Part shown: positions 33,801-42,163 of the stretch, piece after piece | Numbering within the stretch: the first letter of the stretch is position 1 | Layout: every line of letters starts with the position of its first letter | Assembly (NCBI RefSeq): GCF_022605725.1 | Contig: NC_065562.1 | Location: 2,604,001 to 2,668,000, forward strand | DNA length: 64,000 bases | Direction of reading: 5' to 3' | DNA from: Anthonomus grandis grandis | Taxonomy: Eukaryota; Arthropoda; Insecta; Coleoptera; Curculionidae | Translations under genes and position numbers: made by a program | The notes under the pieces: generated by a model | Databases searched by the model: none | Seen by the model: the letters and a program-made list of their open reading frames with translations, nothing else | Told to the model about the DNA's origin: nothing

Positions 33801-35257
33801 TGATCATATCCTTTTAAATTTACCATTCGAACCAAAATAGTAGATTTCTTCTGCGTAGTTAACGTCTTGGCTGGAAAAATTCCTTGACCATATAGTTTGC
33901 ATTTTTCCATGGGCTCAATCAAAACAGTTTCTCCCTCTTTTCCTCCAGTTGTAGCATAAACCACCACCTCTGAATTTCCTGGTATAGTAACATCCTTGAA
34001 TAACTTAACGACTCTGGTATTTACTTTATCTTCATATAGGTGGTGCATAAAAATCTCTTCATTTCTCGTCGTCAATATCCGGTTATATACATCCATTTTA
34101 AACTGCTGAGCATTCATAACATCTAATCCTAATATGACATCATCCATGATTTCTGCCACTAGTACTGGCTGTTGGAATGTTGTTAAGCCAATGGTGACTG
34201 TAGCTTCGTGCAATCCAAGAATCGGGATCCTTTTTCCATTTGCAGACTCCAGAATTAAATTGGGTAGTGCTGAGAGCCTACAGTGTGCTACGATGTTCGG
34301 CTTCACGATAGTATGACTTGATCCTGTATCCACTACCATCTCACATTCACGGCCGCATATTTTTCCCGGTACTACCAAGCTCTCTCCAGGATGTGGCAGC
34401 CGGTTTAGTTTTATACGTGGGGCTTGGTAGCACCCAGCCAGCTTGAAGTTGAAGTTTTCCTGGTTCCTTGGATCTCTTAAAGGCTTGGGGCATTGACGTT
34501 TAAGGTGCCCCTCCTCATTGCAATTCCAGCATTGCAATGGTCTTTTAGGTTTCCTCGCTAATAATGATTCAAGCTTCTTTAGGCGGTCTTCGAGATCACT
34601 TTCCGAAGTTCTGATTTGTCTTATTCGTGTCTGCCTTCTAGTTGCTTGAAAAGCTGCCTCATACTCTAGTCCATGGGCCAAAGCTTCTGATATACTTTTA
34701 TGATGAGCCATCCTTAGAGCGTGGTTAGTATCTGGATCTCGAACTCCGTCAATAAAACAATTTATAGAAATTTGTTCTCGGAACTCTGTTGGGGCTGAAG
34801 GGTAAGCCAGATTTACTAATCGAGCAACATCGGCCTCAAACTGTTGGAGTCCTTCCTCGGGTTGTTGTCTTCTAGATTTCAATTGAGCCTGGTACACTTG
34901 TTGTAGATGGGCTTCACCGTATCTCATCTCTAAGGTACGCACCAGTACGTCGAAATTGAGCTGATCCTCAGATGGCACCATTCTTAATATTTCTGTAGCT
35001 TCTCCTCTAAGGCTTAGCTTAAGATTGATTGCCTTTTCTTCGTTATCCCAGCGATTTCCCCTAGCAGCGGCCTCAAATTGATTCAAATAGGTACTCCAAG
35101 CTTCTTTGCCGTCGAATTTTGGTGGCTTTACTTTCATCATTGTTTGCATTCCAGGATCGGGATGAAGAGGAGTTCGTTTTACTTTCATCTCTAGTTCTTG
35201 GATCTTTTTTTGTACTTGCCCCAATTCTTCTTCTACTGTTGCTTCAAAGTTAGTCAT
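30860..35257 (-). CDS. pol: Gypsy Gag-Pol polyprotein (intact frame, 1465 aa)
   Basis: A single uninterrupted frame. Residues about 45-215 are a retrotransposon Gag domain. A CCHC zinc knuckle (CWNCNEEGHLKRQC) lies at 243-256 and the aspartic protease motif VDTGSS at about 309-314. Reverse transcriptase spans about 600-830 with catalytic YLDD at 727-730. RNase H starts near 870 (LDTDAS). Integrase has an HHCC zinc-binding region (about 1050-1095) and then a DDE core with AIDVAGP, HSDQGRNF and SDGMVERFNRT. It copies element RNA into DNA and integrates it. The ATG at 35257 overlaps the stop of the upstream frame in TAATG. The reading frame upstream also continues without stop (KEDLEKNQKQL), so the natural start was probably further 5' and was separated by a frameshift near 35345. 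Confidence 0.95.
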   Translation of the reverse strand: MTNFEATVEEELGQVQKKIQELEMKVKRTPLHPDPGMQTMMKVKPPKFDGKEAWSTYLNQFEAAARGNRWDNEEKAINLKLSLRGEATEILRMVPSEDQLNFDVLVRTLEMRYGEAHLQQVYQAQLKSRRQQPEEGLQQFEADVARLVNLAYPSAPTEFREQISINCFIDGVRDPDTNHALRMAHHKSISEALAHGLEYEAAFQATRRQTRIRQIRTSESDLEDRLKKLESLLARKPKRPLQCWNCNEEGHLKRQCPKPLRDPRNQENFNFKLAGCYQAPRIKLNRLPHPGESLVVPGKICGRECEMVVDTGSSHTIVKPNIVAHCRLSALPNLILESANGKRIPILGLHEATVTIGLTTFQQPVLVAEIMDDVILGLDVMNAQQFKMDVYNRILTTRNEEIFMHHLYEDKVNTRVVKLFKDVTIPGNSEVVVYATTGGKEGETVLIEPMEKCKLYGQGIFPAKTLTTQKKSTILVRMVNLKGYDQHLKQGENIGVCSEVVAVMKNADRSRYLNRPFPVCLQNLFEESSANLTMDQCSKLRRLLEENQDVFSLHDKDLGRTDLVQHRINTEDNAPIKQAPRRIPIAKQGEVSSMLQEMRTQGVIEPSQSPWTSPVVLVKKKDGSTRFCVDYRRLNDITKKDSYPLPRIDDTLDTLSGSQWFSTLDLKSGYWQVKMHPEDKEKTAFSTGTGLWQFTVMPFGLCNAPATFERLMDTVLRGMTWESCLVYLDDVIILGKTFEDHLKNIQKVFVKLREANLKLSPKKCCLFQKEVRYLGHVISEKGVKTDPDKVEAIEKWPRPTDKHQLRSFLGLCTYYRRFVRNFANLAKPLHKLTEDKVVFSWSTDCEEAFQQLKRALCTSPILTYPIPGQTFILDTDASNVGIGAVLSQKYEDGEQVIAYFSKTLSKPERNYCVTRRELLSAVKAIEHFHKYLYGQRFILRTDHASLKWLFQFKNPEGQIARWLQRLQEYDFTIEHRKGAYYQNADALSRRPCIETCQHCFKKESKQHPEIFTCNRIGLHSSKEWDVASLIQDQCDDPVFGLIYELKSREISKPEWKDISDKSPELKAYWSQWNSLVIKDGLLKRVWESVDGKEKTYLTVLPRKRIPEVLEAVHGGVGGGHFGVSKTLAKVRERFYWLNSHQDVERWCRQCEQCSSSKGPKTRTRGKMMQYLVGAPFERIAIDVAGPFPTSSSGNRYALVAMDYFSKWLEVYPIPNQEATTIAEVLFQNWICRFGVPREIHSDQGRNFESQIFQQVCQLLGINKTRTTPLHPQSDGMVERFNRTFETYLRMVVNSKQTDWDTCIQPFLLAYRSSIHKSTGKSPAKVVYGDELRLPLDIITGRPHKSETLEEYVDHLQERLQIVHEQARDKLHLESNRMKSRYDIKANSTGFNPGDKVWLYNPRRTKGKSPKLQKDWEGPFNVVTRINDVVYRIQRHPTAKMKIVNIVRLAPYHDSGGPMFDRDDQT

Positions 35258-35847
35258 TAATTGTTTCTGATTCTTCTCCAGATCTTCTTTAAGTTGTAAA
35301 ACTCGTTTCTCTTGTTTTCTGTCTCGTTCCTCCTGCTCCTAAGATTATTTTTTAAATTAAGTAAGTCATCTTTCATGGTTCGAATCAGGTCTTCATTTTC
35401 TTTCTTTAGGTCATCTTTCATGGTCCTTATCAGGTCTTCATTTTCCTTCTTCAGGTCAGATTTAATTGTCTTTAGTAAATCTTCCTGTTTCTTGTCTCGC
35501 TCTTCTTGTTTGCGGTCTCGTTCTTCTTGTTCTTCCTTGAGTTTACGGTCTCGTTCTTCTTGTTCTACCTTCTGTTTACGGTCTCGTTCTTCTTGTTCTT
35601 TCTTCTGTTTACGGTCTCGTTCTTCTTGTTCTTCCTTCTGTTTACGGTCTCGTTGTTCTTGTTCTTCCTTTTGTTTGCGGTCTCGTTCTTCTTGTTCTTC
35701 CTTCTGTTTACGGTCTCGTTGTTCTTGTTCTTCCTTCTGTTTACGGCCTCGTTCTTCTTGTTCTACTTTTTGCTCGTCAAACTTCCTTAATAGCAGCTCC
35801 ATCAATTTCTCGGTCTCCATCTTGGCCTGACTTCTTGTTAAAGGCAT
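35257..35847 (-). CDS. Gypsy Gag N-terminal coiled-coil frame (196 aa)
   Basis: Begins MPLTRSQAKMETEKLMELLL about 20 bp after the primer-binding site, the expected place for the gag start. Residues about 30-120 are an eleven-residue repeat of the type EEQEERDRKQK, encoded by a 33 bp tandem DNA repeat (about 35500-35760), and predict a long charged coiled coil. After about residue 165 the sequence turns into NNLRSRRNETENKRNEF, while the +1 frame there continues the coiled-coil pattern (EQEERDRKQEKRVLQLKEDL) into the downstream Gag. I infer a one-base frameshift near 35345 that split an originally continuous gag-pol. Confidence 0.8.
   Translation of the reverse strand: MPLTRSQAKMETEKLMELLLRKFDEQKVEQEERGRKQKEEQEQRDRKQKEEQEERDRKQKEEQEQRDRKQKEEQEERDRKQKKEQEERDRKQKVEQEERDRKLKEEQEERDRKQEERDKKQEDLLKTIKSDLKKENEDLIRTMKDDLKKENEDLIRTMKDDLLNLKNNLRSRRNETENKRNEFYNLKKIWRRIRNN
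35500..35760 (-). repeat. 33 bp coding tandem repeat
   Basis: About eight units of the plus-strand pattern GTCTCGTTCTTCTTGTTCTT plus 13 further bases. Each encodes eleven residues rich in E, R, K and Q. Confidence 0.88.
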
Positions 35848-35869
35848 CCACTAAAATGAGCTTCCAAAT

Positions 35870-35887
35870 ATCCCACTTCTGACACCA
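35870..35887 (-). promoter_or_regulatory. Primer-binding site of Gypsy element
   Basis: On the minus strand TGGTGTCAGAAGTGGGAT begins two bases after the 5' LTR. It starts with the expected TGG complement of a tRNA CCA end. I do not assign the tRNA. Confidence 0.75.
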
Positions 35888-35889
35888 AT

Positions 35890-36388
35890 TGTAACGAAAT
35901 TCGGGAACACACTTTTATTGTCAACGTCAAAAACACTAACCTAACTCGCTTTGACTGTCGTTTAATTGTTTCCAAGGTAAAAACTGACTAAACAATTAAA
36001 ACTGAATGATTTGTCACGAAGCGCGTCCTTTTTAAAACGATGGAACAGTTTCGAAATATTTAGAATTATCTTCATTGTTTTTGCCCAAAGAGACCAATAA
36101 TTTCAGGAGAATACTGAGAGTCAAAGCAAGCAAGTATACAAATTCTAGAAAATTAGAACTACAGGGATTTACAATAATATAACCTAAATAACCTAAATTG
36201 GGGCCAAAATGGGGCTCTCAAACAAGATGAACTACCTAAAAACTAAACACTAACACTATAGATGAAAATAATAAACCAAACGTAAGTAGAACCCTAAAGA
36301 AACCCTACGAATCAACTTTAACTACACAATACTAATAAAATTGTACAAAAACTAGCAGAATAATTAACGTATTTACATTTTCATAATA
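35890..36388 (-). repeat. Gypsy 5' LTR
   Basis: Pairs with 30348-30848. It ends at the GTAT target duplication, after which the older LTR resumes (TTACATTTAATAAT). Confidence 0.93.
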
Positions 36389-36392
36389 GTAT

Positions 36393-36686
36393 TTACATTT
36401 AATAATAATATATTTGAAAATCTGACAACATTTTAATAAATAAGAATATTCTTTTTAAAGAGTTTCATAATGTAAATATTGTATATTGTATATTGCCAAA
36501 TACAAGATATAATTATTAACCTCCGTCGTGCTGTTTAAATATTTTTATTAAAGTACTGGAGGGTGCTCTATAACCAGATTTTACTCTGGTGCTCTATAAG
36601 AGATTTTAACATTGATTTTATTACAGATTCTCCTCAATGTGCAAAATGATGTAACCGTATGCATAGTTTTTCTTTTTATCAATATA
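36393..36686. repeat. Left arm of giant inverted duplication, apex-proximal block
   Basis: TTTGAAAATCTGACAACATT and TAGTTTTTCTTTTTATCAAT are the reverse complement of 39179-39325. About 170 bp (36440-36600, including TGTATATTGTATATTG) is present only on this side. Non-coding. Confidence 0.75.
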
Positions 36687-37077
36687 TATTCGAAGCCTCC
36701 AGACTTGAAAACTGTCCAATAATGTATTTTTCAACGATATCCCAGAGGGAGTATTTTTTTTCCAGAAAATAAGAGATGCAGTAAAATGGAGGTGACTAAA
36801 ATGGGAAAATTTATCATTTACATTTATGTAGATATCATTAACAAAGTTCCAAGAAATGTCCTCTAATAGTAGAGAAGAACAAACTTCCTCCTCTCTCAAT
36901 GATAGGTTTAACAGCAACTTTTTGAAACCTAGAATACTGCCACCGAAGTGCATTCCAGACATAAAAACCCTTATGTTCAGATATATCGGAATCAACAATC
37001 TGTAACGCAAGGCCCTTTGGGATATCGTTGAAAAATACATTATTGGACAGTTTTCAAGTCTGGAGGCTTCGAATATA
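36687..37077. repeat. Hairpin MITE next to the apex
   Basis: TATATTCGAAGCCTCCAGAC and the following 45 bp pair with the end at 37013-37077 (GGAGGCTTCGAATATA). The open frame at 36621-37040 runs through both arms and I regard it as chance. It is absent from the matching place on the right side. Confidence 0.8.
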
Positions 37078-39178
37078 CAGGGTTACTGGTAAATCGATGC
37101 ATTCCTTTGGAGATTTGATAGGGGAGGGGGTAAGAAGTAAATTGAACCCTAATATGTATTATGCAAAAGTTGATAGTTCTCGACATATTTAATTTTTTCT
37201 GTTTTTCTTCAAAATGTAGACCTTAGTGGTTTAAAAGGCAGTTTCCAGAAAATCCGCTGTATATTTTTTTAACTTTTTAGGCAAAATACATGCTCAACAC
37301 AATAGTGTTACGTTTGTAATGGCAAAAGTCCCGCAAATAGTTGTAACCATAGGTAAATTCTCGATGCAAAGTGTAATTTTTTTTTCTTAAATAAAATACT
37401 ACACTTTCTAGTGGATATTTTTTGAAAAAAAATTATGCTACATTCTTCAAAATTTCCTTAAAACATCCTTATTACCTAAGCTAGCTCACAGGATACAAAT
37501 GCTTAAAAGTTAAGTGACATGGTTTTGTATTTTTATTATAAATTGTAAAGTAACGCATTTATCAGTACGCAAATGAGAGCCTCTATTGCGAATACAGGCT
37601 CGGCAGCGCCTTCTCATTTCAGTCTTTGTTGTTCTAGTTGTTATGGTATTCCTGATCTGCTGGGCAGCGTTGGTTATTTTTTGGATAAGATCTTCTCGGG
37701 TAATTATTGGGGTTGCATAAACCAGTGCTTTCATTTGACCCCATATGCTATAATCAAGCGGGGTTAAGTCAGGGCTTCGTGCTGGCTAAGCTATCGGACC
37801 TGACCTACCAATCCAACGATTCGGGAAACGTTCATCCAGGAACTGCCGAACTGACCGCCGAAAATGAGCTGGACAGCCGTCATGTTGAAATATCATTCGT
37901 CCTCTAACGGCGAGAGGAATATCGTCAAAAAGATCTTGTAGGTCATGTCGTAAAAAATTTTCATAAATATCCCCGTTTAAATGGTCTGGGAAAAAATGTG
38001 GTCCTATTACATCCCGGCCAATAAGTCCCATCCACACATTTACAGAAAACTTCCTTTGAAAACTGGTTTCTCTTGTTAAACGGGGATTTTCTTCGGCCCA
38101 AAAATGAAGGTTATGAAAATTTGTGATGCACTCATGACTAAACTTTGACTCGTCCGTCCACAAAATGTCGGTTAAAAAACTTCTATTGTCTGCATCAGAA
38201 TTTATAATAAATCTGCAGAATTCTACCCTTCTTATCGGGTCCCCTTCTTCCAATCCTTGGACAGGCGTATAATGGTAAGGATGACTTCCCATTTGCCGAA
38301 TCGTAGACCAAACTTTCCATTGCGATGATTCTGTTTGCTGCGCTACGGCATTAGTGGATGTGGTTGGATCGTCTTCAAAATGTCTTAATATTTCCTCCTC
38401 ATCTTCTGCTCGATATACGCGAGGAGCGCCAGCGTCACCTCTTCTTGGTTTTACGGATCCAGTTTCAGCGATAGCTCGGTAGGTCGAAGCGAAAACACGG
38501 ACATTTGGAATGCGGCGGTTCGGAAAGCGACGTTGGTATTCTCGGCGAGACTCCGCGGCATTTCCACAACAATTATTGCTGTCAGACTATCTACACATCA
38601 AATTTTTAACAATAAAATTAAAAAAACAAATTGTTGCTATAGTACTTAAATATCATAGAAGTAAATACCACTTGGCATTTTTCAAGTGCGTTCTTACTAT
38701 TAATAATAAAAATACAAAATTCTGTTAAAATTTTTGGTAGCATTTATAGCCTATGAGTTAGCTTAGATAATAAGAAAGTTTTACGTAAATTTTGAAGAAT
38801 GTAGCATAATTTTTTTTTCAAAAAATATCCACTAAAAAGTGTAGTATTTTATTTAAGAAAAAAAAATTACAATTTGCATCGAGAATTTACCTATGGTTAC
38901 AACTATTTGCGGGACTTTTGCCACTACAAACGTAACACTATTGTGTTGAGCGTGTATTTTGCCTAAAAAGTTAAAAAAATATACAGCGGATTTTCTGGAA
39001 ACTGCCTTTTAAACCACTAAGGTCTACATTTTGAAGAAAAACAGAAAAAAATTAAATATGTCGAAAACTATCAACTTTTGCATAATACATATTAGGATTT
39101 AATTTACTTCTTACCCCCTCCCCTATCACATTCCAAATTATACATTCCAAAGGAATGTATCGAATTACCAGTAACCTG
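37078..39178 (-). mobile_element. DD41D mariner with about 390 bp inverted repeats, at the palindrome apex
   Basis: The ends CAGGGTTACTGGTAAATCGA and its diverged complement occur at 37078 and 39178. The repeats span 37078-37465 and 38777-39178. A TA precedes the left end and the right flank reads AT. The element lies exactly between the two arms of the large inverted duplication. Confidence 0.9.
37510..38590 (-). pseudogene. DD41D mariner transposase (one nonsense codon)
   Basis: The frame is open from about 38590 (CCGNAAESRREYQRRFPNRR) with no ATG visible before it, so the start codon seems lost. An ETGSVKPRRG linker follows, then LWTDESKF, IFQHDGCPAH and RSPDLTPLDY. By my count 41 residues separate the second and third aspartates. 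A TAG codon at about 37786 replaces a residue shortly before RSPD. Beyond it the frame continues to a natural end at 37510 (MRRRCRACIRNRGSHL). One stop plus a missing start make it non-functional, but the domain is nearly complete. Confidence 0.87.
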
Positions 39179-39339
39179 ATAAAAAGGAATATATTGATAA
39201 AAAGGAAAACTACGCATAGGATTACATAATTTTGGATATTGAGAAGAATCTGTACTGAAATCAATGTTAAAATCTCTGAATTAAAATCTCTGTCTAAAAA
39301 ATGTTGTCAGATTTTCAAATTTATAAATAAATATTATTA
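39179..39339. repeat. Right arm of giant inverted duplication, apex-proximal block
   Basis: Reverse complement of 36393-36686. GATAAAAAGG occurs twice. Non-coding. Confidence 0.75.
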
Positions 39340-39642
39340 TGAAAATGTGAATACGTTAATTATTCTCTTAGTTTTTGTACAAATTTATTAGTATTCTGTA
39401 GTTAAAGTTGATTTGTAGGGTTTATTTAGGATTATAATTATGTTTGGTTTATTATTTTTATCTATAGTGTCATATTATTGTAAATCCCTGTAGTTTTATT
39501 TTCTAGAATTTGTATACTTGCTTGCTTTGACTGTCAGTATTCTCCTAAAATTCTTGGTCTCTCTCGGCAAAAACAATGAAGATAATTCTAAATATTTTGA
39601 AACTGTCCCATTGGGCTTTAAAAAGGACGCGCTTTGTGACAT
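39340..39642. repeat. Old solo Gypsy-family LTR in the right arm
   Basis: In this orientation it runs GAAAATGTGAATACGTTAAT to AAAGGACGCGCTTTGTGACA. It is uninterrupted, unlike its left-arm partner. Its distal part differs (a GAGAGA microsatellite at 39650), so the LTR edge is not clean. Confidence 0.82.
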
Positions 39643-40510
39643 CACAGTGTGAGAGAGAGAGAGCATGTAAAGTATAGAGCTAATTTGGGCAAATTTTTAT
39701 TGCTCTCCATAGACATTTAAAAAAGAAAAGATATTTAGGAAATGATTTTAAAATAACGATTAATGATTAAAAATATAATAAAAAATTGTTCGTTAAGAAG
39801 ATAGAGTGTGCTAGATTTAATTTATTCGTAGTAATTTTTCAATTCTTATTAATTTTTAAGAATTTTTTCTTATAATTCTATACTGGGTCATTTGAAAAAT
39901 ATTGGCAATAACAATTATTTAAAAAATTTAACATTACATGAGGTATACATAATATATATTGTTTAGGTATATCTAATAACGACATGTTTTTATAACAAAC
40001 CATTTTTTAAATTTTTAGTGTTTTTCAGTTGTCCGCCACTATCATTTCTTTCATAAAAATTTTGTATTAATGAATAAAATTGAGTTTTGATTCTTTTTAT
40101 TGGTTCTATAACTTTTGCTTTGATTAAATTGTTACATAAATTCTAAAGAAGCTTATCCATTGAATAGCGCGCCTACCGCGCGCCGTGCGTGACTAAGCGC
40201 TATTTTTCTGGTATAATTAGACCAACTAAACCCGAAAAACACTATTTCCAGACAATTGAGACACTATTATTAAAATGAAACCATAATATAGAAAATAGAG
40301 GAAAAAATTGAATTCTCATTTATATATCCCTATCTGAGTCTGAAAATTAGAGAGGAATGGGAATAAAGTGATATTTATAAATATTAAAAATAAGACAAAT
40401 TAATAAGTCTCTCAACTAGAAAAACAGGAATAAATTCCCTAATTTCCCATCGCTTTCTATAAAAATTATATATACGGAAAGGGTCTATTATTTAGATAAA
40501 AGTGTATTAA
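39643..40510. repeat. Right arm of giant inverted duplication, block 4
   Basis: Reverse complement of 24203-24736, then of 16890-16931 near 40470-40495 with no trace of the composite element, confirming that element's empty site. Non-coding. Confidence 0.83.
40017..40243. mobile_element. Candidate MITE present only in the right arm
   Basis: AGTGTTTTTCAG at the left and CCGAAAAACACT at the right are inverted. The left arm lacks this stretch. It includes a GC-rich GCGCGCCTACCGCGCGCC palindromic core. Target duplication is unclear. Confidence 0.5.
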
Positions 40511-40650
40511 GATGGCTTTGACTAGACGTGTATCAGTCTACTCCCTAAATATTTTAATTTTAACTAGTTTAAAGAGCTTTTTTAAATTTTGAAGTGTGTG
40601 TGAAGTAATCTTAAAGGTTGTCTAGTGTGTGGAAGTGAATTTCAAAAGTT

Positions 40651-41346
40651 ATGGGCAGCAAATCAGCCACAAACTTGAAGGAACTCAGCATACGTGTAGA
40701 TAAGCTGTCAGCAGAATTCAACACGGGACTGAGCTTGCTTCGAGAGCAATTTTCATTCTTTAAAAAGAACGCAGGTCCCTCCTTATCAAATACTAGGATA
40801 AACATGAATCAACACGAAAAACAAATTTCAACATTTCAGATATCTATGACAGCTTCTCTGGAGGAACTGGTTAGGGATGTAAGCACTTTTAAAGTGTCAA
40901 CAGACGAATACCACAAAAGGTTACACAATATAGAACTAACTCATAATTCGTCCTGTATTTTACTACACGGAATTGAAGATGACAGAAATATCCAAGGTGA
41001 AAATTCTGCTAAAACACTATCCGATCTTCTAAAAATAAATATAAATAAGACAGATATTTCTTATTGTTACCGTATTGGCAAAAAAACCTCCGGTTCATCT
41101 AAGCCACGACCCCTGATAATCCAGTTCAGCCATAAGTGGACGCGCGACTTTGTGTTTGCAAACAAAAAATTACTTAAAGTTTCGCGTGTGCTAATAACGG
41201 AAGTTTTAACTATAGAAAACCTCAAACTTTTTAAAATGGCGAGAGAAATATACGGAAAATCTGTGTGGACGTTTAATGGACTGGTGTACTCGGAAATTTC
41301 TGGTCAAAGAAAACTGATTAGAAATCAAAGTGATTTGGGTGCTTAG
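40651..41346 (+). CDS. LINE ORF1 protein (231 aa, coiled coil plus RNA-binding fold)
   Basis: Open from ATG to stop. Residues 1-95 are heptad-rich (LKELSIRVDKLSAEFNTGLS), predicting a coiled coil. Residues about 100-225 resemble the L1-type ORF1 RNA-binding region. They have CILLHGIEDD, CYRIGKKTSGSSKPRPLIIQ, RDFVFANKKLLK, an ITEVLT motif and KSVWTFNGLVY. Such proteins form trimers that bind element RNA in the ribonucleoprotein. The assignment rests on pattern similarity and position upstream of the endonuclease/RT frame. Intact here, although the downstream ORF2 is destroyed. Confidence 0.82.
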   Translation: MGSKSATNLKELSIRVDKLSAEFNTGLSLLREQFSFFKKNAGPSLSNTRINMNQHEKQISTFQISMTASLEELVRDVSTFKVSTDEYHKRLHNIELTHNSSCILLHGIEDDRNIQGENSAKTLSDLLKININKTDISYCYRIGKKTSGSSKPRPLIIQFSHKWTRDFVFANKKLLKVSRVLITEVLTIENLKLFKMAREIYGKSVWTFNGLVYSEISGQRKLIRNQSDLGA

Positions 41347-41858
41347 GAAGTAAATCCGAAAATTCAATGAAATGGATTTATGGTTTCAAAACGGTTAGGA
41401 AAATTATGTAGTTTGAATGCTTTTCAATTTTGAGCATACGTTTATATAATTTATATAATTTAATTCTTTCTTTACTGTTTAGATTTGATTTTTTTTCTGG
41501 ATATAATTTCTTTTTTTCTATATTATAATTTGGTTTAGTTTGTGCACCTGGAAAAATTTCCATTAAAAACTTTTTTCATCCATTTAAAACTTTTACTAAT
41601 TGCTCTAATTATTATTAAAATTTAAATATGTATTTTTTTTAATTCAATACGTGGTTATAAGAAAATGGGCTTTATAATTTTAATTTTTATTTGTTATTTA
41701 AATCAACTTTCGCCCTATTTATGGGAGTACGATGTACTGTACTAACATGCCTTAAGATTTGGGTCTTTTCGTTTTCGTATAAACATAGAATTTATATTTT
41801 ATTTTGGTATAGATTATTTAATACGATTTCTCGCCGGTTCTTGGCTGTTGTAAAAACC

Positions 41859-41959
41859 ACAGATGTAAATAGCTCCGCACGGAGCTATTTACTCTCACTC
41901 TCATATTACTCTCACGGAGTTATTTACTCTAGCTCCGTGCGGAGCTATTTACATCTGTG
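41859..41959. mobile_element. About 100 bp MITE hairpin with 9 bp target duplication
   Basis: ACAGATGTAAATAGCTCCGC at the left pairs perfectly with the right end. The flanks GTAAAAACC (41850-41858 and 41960-41968) are identical. It lies between ORF1 and ORF2 of the LINE. A 9 bp duplication suggests a MULE- or hAT-type mobiliser. Confidence 0.83.
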
Positions 41960-42163
41960 GTAAAAACCCTAGGGATAGATGGTTGACTGCGTATTTGGGC
42001 TTCACCTGCATAGGGTGGTTCCTTCTTGTTCTTGTCGTGGTTTCACTTGGGATTTTATAGATTTCTATAAAATATCAATTCTTATATTTACCTTCTTTTT
42101 GACAGTTTATGATTTTAGACTGAATCTACATAATAAAAATATGCCAACCTTAAAATAAACAAC

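Larger units (their letters stand above)
30348..36388 (-). mobile_element. Full-length Ty3/Gypsy retrotransposon, young
   Basis: LTRs of 501 and 499 bp are about 99% identical and enclose gag-pol on the minus strand. The flanking 4 bp duplication is GTAT (30344-30347 and 36389-36392). A purine tract GAGGGGAGCAG lies just inside the 3' LTR and a TGG-starting primer site inside the 5' LTR. No env-like frame is present. The element sits within an older LTR of its own family. Confidence 0.95.

Noticed and set aside
35500..35760. CRISPR-like array
   Set aside because: Units are contiguous without unique spacers and are coding. The organism is eukaryotic.
35312..35830. 172-residue plus-strand frame rich in S, C and R
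   Set aside because: Antisense shadow of the Gypsy coiled-coil repeat.
30348..36388. Endogenous retrovirus with envelope
   Set aside because: No frame lies between pol and the 3' LTR. The polypurine tract follows pol directly.
36621..37040. 139-residue minus-strand open frame
   Set aside because: Runs across both arms of a hairpin MITE, with no family resemblance.
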